Position numbers and translations under genes: made by a program
NCBI GenBank assembly: GCA_001695595.3
Contig: MBPM02000021.1
Coordinates: forward strand, 124,001-188,000
Source of the DNA: Plasmopara viticola
Taxonomy: Eukaryota; Oomycota; Peronosporomycetes; Peronosporales; Peronosporaceae
Length of the DNA: 64,000 bases
Reading direction: 5' to 3'
Shown here: positions 63,401 through 64,000 of the stretch, piece after piece
How the letters are laid out: every line of letters starts with the position of its first letter
How positions within the stretch are numbered: the stretch's first letter is position 1
Notes under the pieces: model-generated
Database searches by the model: none
What the model saw: only the letters and a program-made list of their open reading frames with translations
Told to the model about the DNA's origin: nothing

Positions 63401-64000
63401 ACGTCTGAGCCTTGGAATTGAATCAAGTATTGCTCTCGCGCGGCGTGGTAGTGCAAGACGGTGCACGGTCGCCATTGCCATTCCTGCTGCGTATAATACA
63501 GCGACTGGCCCGTCCGGGTCGTCGCCAGCCACTCGGACGGGGAATGCGTTTCGTACTCGTGACTATCAAAGCGATGCAATGGAAACAAGGACGGATCGAG
63601 CGGCTCAGTCGGTTCGTCCTCGAGTGCCACGCCCTCCTTGGCCTCGTTAAGTGGCAATAATGGCGTCACGGGAAGCTTGAACGGACGACAGGGGCCTGGA
63701 AACCGGCGGACGGGCGCGGCTGCCGTCAGTGCCTGGTGCTGCTTTCGTCGCTCGTGCTCGGCCACGACTTCCTGCGCTAATTTCCATCGATACGGACGAT
63801 TGTGATGATCCACGCGTCGTGCGTCGGCTTGACAAACGGGTGGACCAGGCAAGGGCGTTGCCGCCGCGTGGCGACTCGCACGCACGGCGGCCGTCGCGCG
63901 CGTCTGCTGCACCCGCCGCTCCTTGTCCTTGCGGTGCTGCTTGTGCAGTCGAAACCGTGCTTCCAGGTCGTGTTGGCGCGCAAGGACCGCGGTCGCGTCC
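51433..64000 (-). CDS. Axonemal dynein heavy chain (5'-partial at window edge)
   Basis: One uninterrupted frame of 12.57 kb, about 4,188 codons, open to the right edge; no ATG lies near it, so the start is outside the window. It contains the tail and linker (64.0-59.7 kb), then AAA1 with GPAGTGKT (about 59560-59585) and Walker B LDECNRM, AAA2 with GTPGAGKT (about 58700), AAA3 with GKTGTGKS (about 57560), AAA4 with GVSGSGRKS (about 56500), the antiparallel stalk with its microtubule-binding tip (55.8-54.84 kb), AAA5, AAA6 and a C-terminal domain ending near TLSTTGQSTNFVMMVRLP. The C-terminus (PVYKT, HWIKRGVALL) fits inner-arm axonemal chains of the DNAH1/3/7/12 kind. It is the ATP-driven motor of flagellar doublets, so the organism very probably makes swimming zoospores. 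AAA1 has Cys where most dyneins have Phe in DEFNR. No introns or breaks are seen. Confidence 0.95.
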   Translation of the reverse strand, partial: DATAVLARQHDLEARFRLHKQHRKDKERRVQQTRATAAVRASRHAAATPLPGPPVCQADARRVDHHNRPYRWKLAQEVVAEHERRKQHQALTAAAPVRRFPGPCRPFKLPVTPLLPLNEAKEGVALEDEPTEPLDPSLFPLHRFDSHEYETHSPSEWLATTRTGQSLYYTQQEWQWRPCTVLHYHAAREQYLIQFQGSDVEKYVHRINLSFDTEAVDGFAHRVAAARARQAQAKAWARFDACVTRQDPSRFRGMPRATLERIHARVVAGLPARVAVVDGHPAASLLRQLTDAAIAAYLRSLKKTAVLMKLRQDPAWQARFARLALDVPVTKVYGKVAVPTHDFDGNRQRLKTLLYIASPPLLAILRRLYAGWEKTFHTVRLVWRDDDPAAAGTAQRPFRVLDFQALQATHSNQVAERFVIEWRRAVVDTIIDKLQDHFDLFVSDLKVYDQSRLKRLLTGLHLRLAAQWRHVVQQSIHDWMRFVRRCTASNVDDALAAKPSVQPVTGPRPLFRLQLALVQDEVVVTPSVQDVTAALVDPLDAIVSTVHELDRLECDVLTLLAVERRPLLDLSRERDGRWEWLTALEHAKTSVQQHVADAMASAEALARDFTAFAASLRFDTSTFLATLQPLQLADFDVVPHDEAQPRQDLAYLPRLCRQIRHFHDLAQRVDALSLDVVAFPLVSVATDAVKHQLRTQALTVRDTLLASLVRDARGCMLGITARYTALLSRMTAKPANEAQFARLQQVVGESKAVVTAITREVAVIHERLAVLDEFAYRLSMDDFLLAHAVNEWPRKIAEAGATCDATFESEKGRMMELLALEKEAFELEVDRYGEAVRAFRQYSDIAETDKYVEEAGVLLDALHDARLKATDLNARETVLGVPLTAYTSLLTALDAEFAPYHQLWTLSAEFSSCCQTWLHGPFLELESTAIETFVTASWHSASVLSASLDAQGVDAVHVARKLGERIAAFQAYLPVIQSLASPAIQARHWDTLRQTVGFDEPEDDLTLQRLLDRHLMDHLDTTAALRVVAEKEYALQATLSGMLAEWDSVTVATTRHGETGTYVVHNADALVALLDEHLVQTQTMRASPYVACLDAECLAWETTLQAGQHVLDAWMACQRTWVALEAIFRSDDLMRQLPTEARRFASVDAFWRKLMDETVAMGAFLAVAAMDQVLAKFQRANEKLDDIQKGLLDYLEMKRVAFPRFYFVSNAELLALVSQSTDPRAVQAHLAKCFEGIDHVTFALDPLGITAMHSVDGEGVPLTRVVHPDSEANRGKVERWLAELEERQYETMRDQLARAIGAYACTDRETWLLAWPAQVVLAVSQIYWTQDVTRALTSDRGRTALDEYGEVLKGQLNTLVELVRGHLTQRERTTVGALVVLDVHARDTLASMVATGVESAEAFEWIAQLRSYWTEQARGWDVELRMVTACVGYGDEYLGTTTRLVITPLTDRCYRTLLGAVALVYGGAPEGPAGTGKTETVKDLSKASGMHCVVFNGSDSLDALATAKLLKGVAGSGAWCCLDECNRMPRDVLSVLAHQLSTVLDGKRTQATHVVLEGTVVPLHLSANVFITMNPGYAGRAELPANLHALFRPCAMMVPDYALIAEIRLHSLGFAHAQSHARKLTHVLHVASEQLSSQPHYDYGMRAVTAILVAASALRHRVAADPQWTDATIVLQALHDVTLPQLTAADLPLFHAITLDLFSGLVVPSLDRTALVAAIHATCARGIAIVPDVVVPLECPPAFVRKVVQVYETVQVRHGLMLVGTPGAGKTCVVQTLARALTASSADARDPDRVLLYPVNPKAVTSEHLYGYFHPSTHEWVDGVVACTYRACARASGTAKQWLVFDGPVDAVWIENLNTVLDDTKRLCLLSGEVIPMTDRMRLVFETDDVDAASPATISRVGMVFLDPHIVTWDVLVHTWVRTRLSVPLTVYQSFLDETIQWLVPPLLYLVEHHCTVPTPVTARALTASFLRVLECALDDGVHAAHVAGEAHEMEAILECVLLQAVVWSIGACIDSTSRYKFDGFFRALLASKLTTAVVPIGDQDGTLDAESWTAFVAQTPGYTLPTRVALLPFPDTGLVYDYCFDLHRKTWMPWREQIEGEAFHLPPSASFTQLLVPTVDSVRHDWLLDTLIEHGVHVLCTGKTGTGKSVTLQKKVRMGTRGTVEGGQWTLSLVMHFSAHTRATQTQDLMEAKLEQRRNHVLGPPVGQKCVIFVDDLNLPAKETYGAQPPLELLRQWMGYGGWYNRKDNAWTQVKALQFLAAMGPPGGGRTRITQRYVRYFNLVHFVPFDKEALGTIFTCLTEWFLAPFEPQVQALKKALVMATLDLYTEITHVLLPTPAKSHYTFNLRDLSKVFQGVAQVSSETIQDGNDLVRLWAHECSRVFADRLIDDLDRGWFAESIEKMMHLHWYQQEVPIDALGAQDVVRYGHFGTNGKHVYHELPDQYQVQSLLQKYLDEYNQSSAAPMRLVLFQDAVDHITRISRILHQPRGNALLIGVSGSGRKSLTKLAAFIAGYHLYQIEASTSYARLDWYADLKKVCHLSGVQNQPTVLLLSDTQLKDEAYLADVNAFVNTGEVATLWTSDELFAIKQALEATARESTGHTSPDVYQFFVTRCRQNLHLVLAFSPLGDAFRRRVRTFPSLVQCCTIDWFPAWPPDALEAVAASFLAPLDFSPSVRANVVAVCVAVQASVRALSRDYHHSLRRYHYVTSTSFLDFLQTFQTLVLQQRQHVMTLKERYTTGWHTLVATAEHVAAMQSEFEAWQPLLHAATRDVEAVVATLAHEQQEASATRAHVHANEAQCTRQAAAAQALKASCEADVADAVPVLARAVQALQTLSKSDLTEMKAMKNPPEAVKLVMEAVCTLLRIPPVQGMHDGVTKSEDYWAPAKKVLNDARFLQTLVEYDKEHIPEEAMAKLCEITKNPEFQAEKIRTASVAASGLCSWVHAMVGYDRVVKAVAPKREALQEATSALERAQTELVRQQEALAGVVAKVVHLEAQVIAAGTKKHELEEQVAACSLKLTRATQLINGLSTEQARWEALATRLQRTYENVVGDMVVAAGTIAYLGAFPSPYRDRAKREWTLALTQQVVPCTTPVSVIGTLGHAVTIQEWTMAKLPNDAFSIENAILVHSSQRWPLMIDPDAQATRWVKEMTRPRALKVLTMAHSGFVRMLETSLLIGAPVLLENLTETVDPLLDPLLLKQVVHTGTGTGIRLGNSIVPYDDTFCLYLATKLRNPHYGPEVCAKVNVVNFMATAEGIQDQLLHLVVAVEAPQLEQERVALLIDDVATQKRVHELEDEILSLVQLAPGTLLADDRLIETLQVAKATANQMADKGRATAATHQLLAAKRHQYLPVAAHAAPLFFCLADLSGLDPMYEFALEWFLDLFLASISRAEPSAVFSTRVAGLKDTFTWLLYQRVSRALFAKHKLLFAFLLTVQLLEGNGTLDRTEVRYFLSGNTQVVVAKRNPFGSRAWVSDQLWANVVGLDQLPSFTGFSTAFEAEVAHWDRVYTADDPAAALAAVPAVATLDAFQRLLVLRCIRPDQVVPALVAFVAMELGPQYIEPRPFSLHAGYDAATCATPLILVLSPGADPTVELRQFALAKNMHEHFVTLSLGQAQGPVAEAAIADASEHGTWVCLANCHLAASWLPTLASMCADLTLDRVHASFRLWLTTEPTTAFPSSLLHYGVKLTHEAPTGVRAQLKEMYEALDDDWFATCARPHVFKTLLFRLCCFHAVVRARTHFGPLGWNRAYGFAASDLAIATTQLKEMLEALRGEDPVPFRTLAYLAGECHYGGRVTDERDRRCLLTLVGDVYTPALLSSSCSLSGMYDAPSSSGAVSDVLAYIDQLPRIDGPEVFGLHANASISTALADTKVLLEAALSMQPRGPLRADRAMNWEQRVEETARDIAVRLPRPFDVAHVARTCPVGPDAAMNTVLIQEVGRLNRLLTTVQRSLDDVHLAIKGLVVLSAELEAMGESLVNGHVPARWSAVAYPSLKPLGSWVKDLLARVAWVQKWVVQGHAPPVFWVSGFVSPHAFLTGTLQTYARKHKVPIDQVSFDTIVLTRAAAEVTRPAEEGAYVDGLYLEGAGWDVATHALAEMRPRELHVQLPVLHLLPKPRDAIEPVEDTDPNGTAHVYLCPVYKTSQRQGTLSTTGQSTNFVMMVRLPMRREHRQNHWIKRGVALLTQLDT

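Noticed and set aside
1..64000. RXLR or Crinkler effectors
   Set aside because: No open frame shows a signal peptide followed by RXLR-EER or LFLAK motifs.
1..64000. CRISPR arrays, operons, bacterial ribosome binding sites
   Set aside because: Sequence is eukaryotic: spliceosomal introns and eukaryotic domain proteins; no regularly spaced repeats seen.

Overview
The window comes from an oomycete, most likely a flagellate member of the Peronosporales (Phytophthora or a zoospore-forming downy mildew). Reasons: the only introns I can place are nine short GT-AG introns (about 60-105 bp), six of whose donors begin GTAC; there is an initiator-like promoter match; FYVE/GAF, CxxxxC-HGGG zinc-repeat and small GKWT-domain proteins have the style seen in this group; decayed Ty3/gypsy DNA of a type I associate with oomycetes is present; and a long intact axonemal dynein gene implies retained flagella. 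The genus is an inference.

Layout. 1-16.1 kb is AT-rich and gene-poor. It holds one intact secreted Cys-rich protein gene (7.2-7.9 kb), a HOP2-like meiotic recombination gene with an in-frame stop near its 3' end (8.3-9.4 kb), a decayed Ty3/gypsy element (10.1-11.8 kb) and fragments of unrecognised coding-like DNA. 16.1-23.9 kb is a small gene group: a polynucleotide kinase/2H phosphoesterase fusion, a Myb/SANT-like protein arranged head-to-head with sepiapterin reductase, and a zinc-repeat protein. 23.9-32.6 kb is a second desert with a foldback hairpin element and a GC-rich island flanked by an 11-bp direct repeat. 32.7-47.8 kb is gene-dense: FYVE-GAF protein, Tup1-like co-repressor, a membrane-anchored helical protein, a PH/coiled-coil protein, a USP4/15-type deubiquitinase, a secreted RNase T2 and a small basic GKWT-domain protein. 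47.8-51.4 kb is GC-rich DNA with no certain gene. 51.4 kb to the right edge is one uninterrupted axonemal dynein heavy-chain frame, cut at its 5' end by the window.

Functionally this is not an operon-like cluster. Several neighbours share very short divergent promoters (21.2 kb, 45.4-45.6 kb) or converge closely (39.9-40.0 kb), as is usual in oomycete gene islands. The contrast between AT-rich deserts full of dead elements and compact GC-rich gene islands is the main architectural feature. The items most worth a second look are the stop codon in HOP2, the kinase-2H fusion with its large orphan C-terminus, the barrel-like insert in the deubiquitinase, the foldback element and the GC-rich island.
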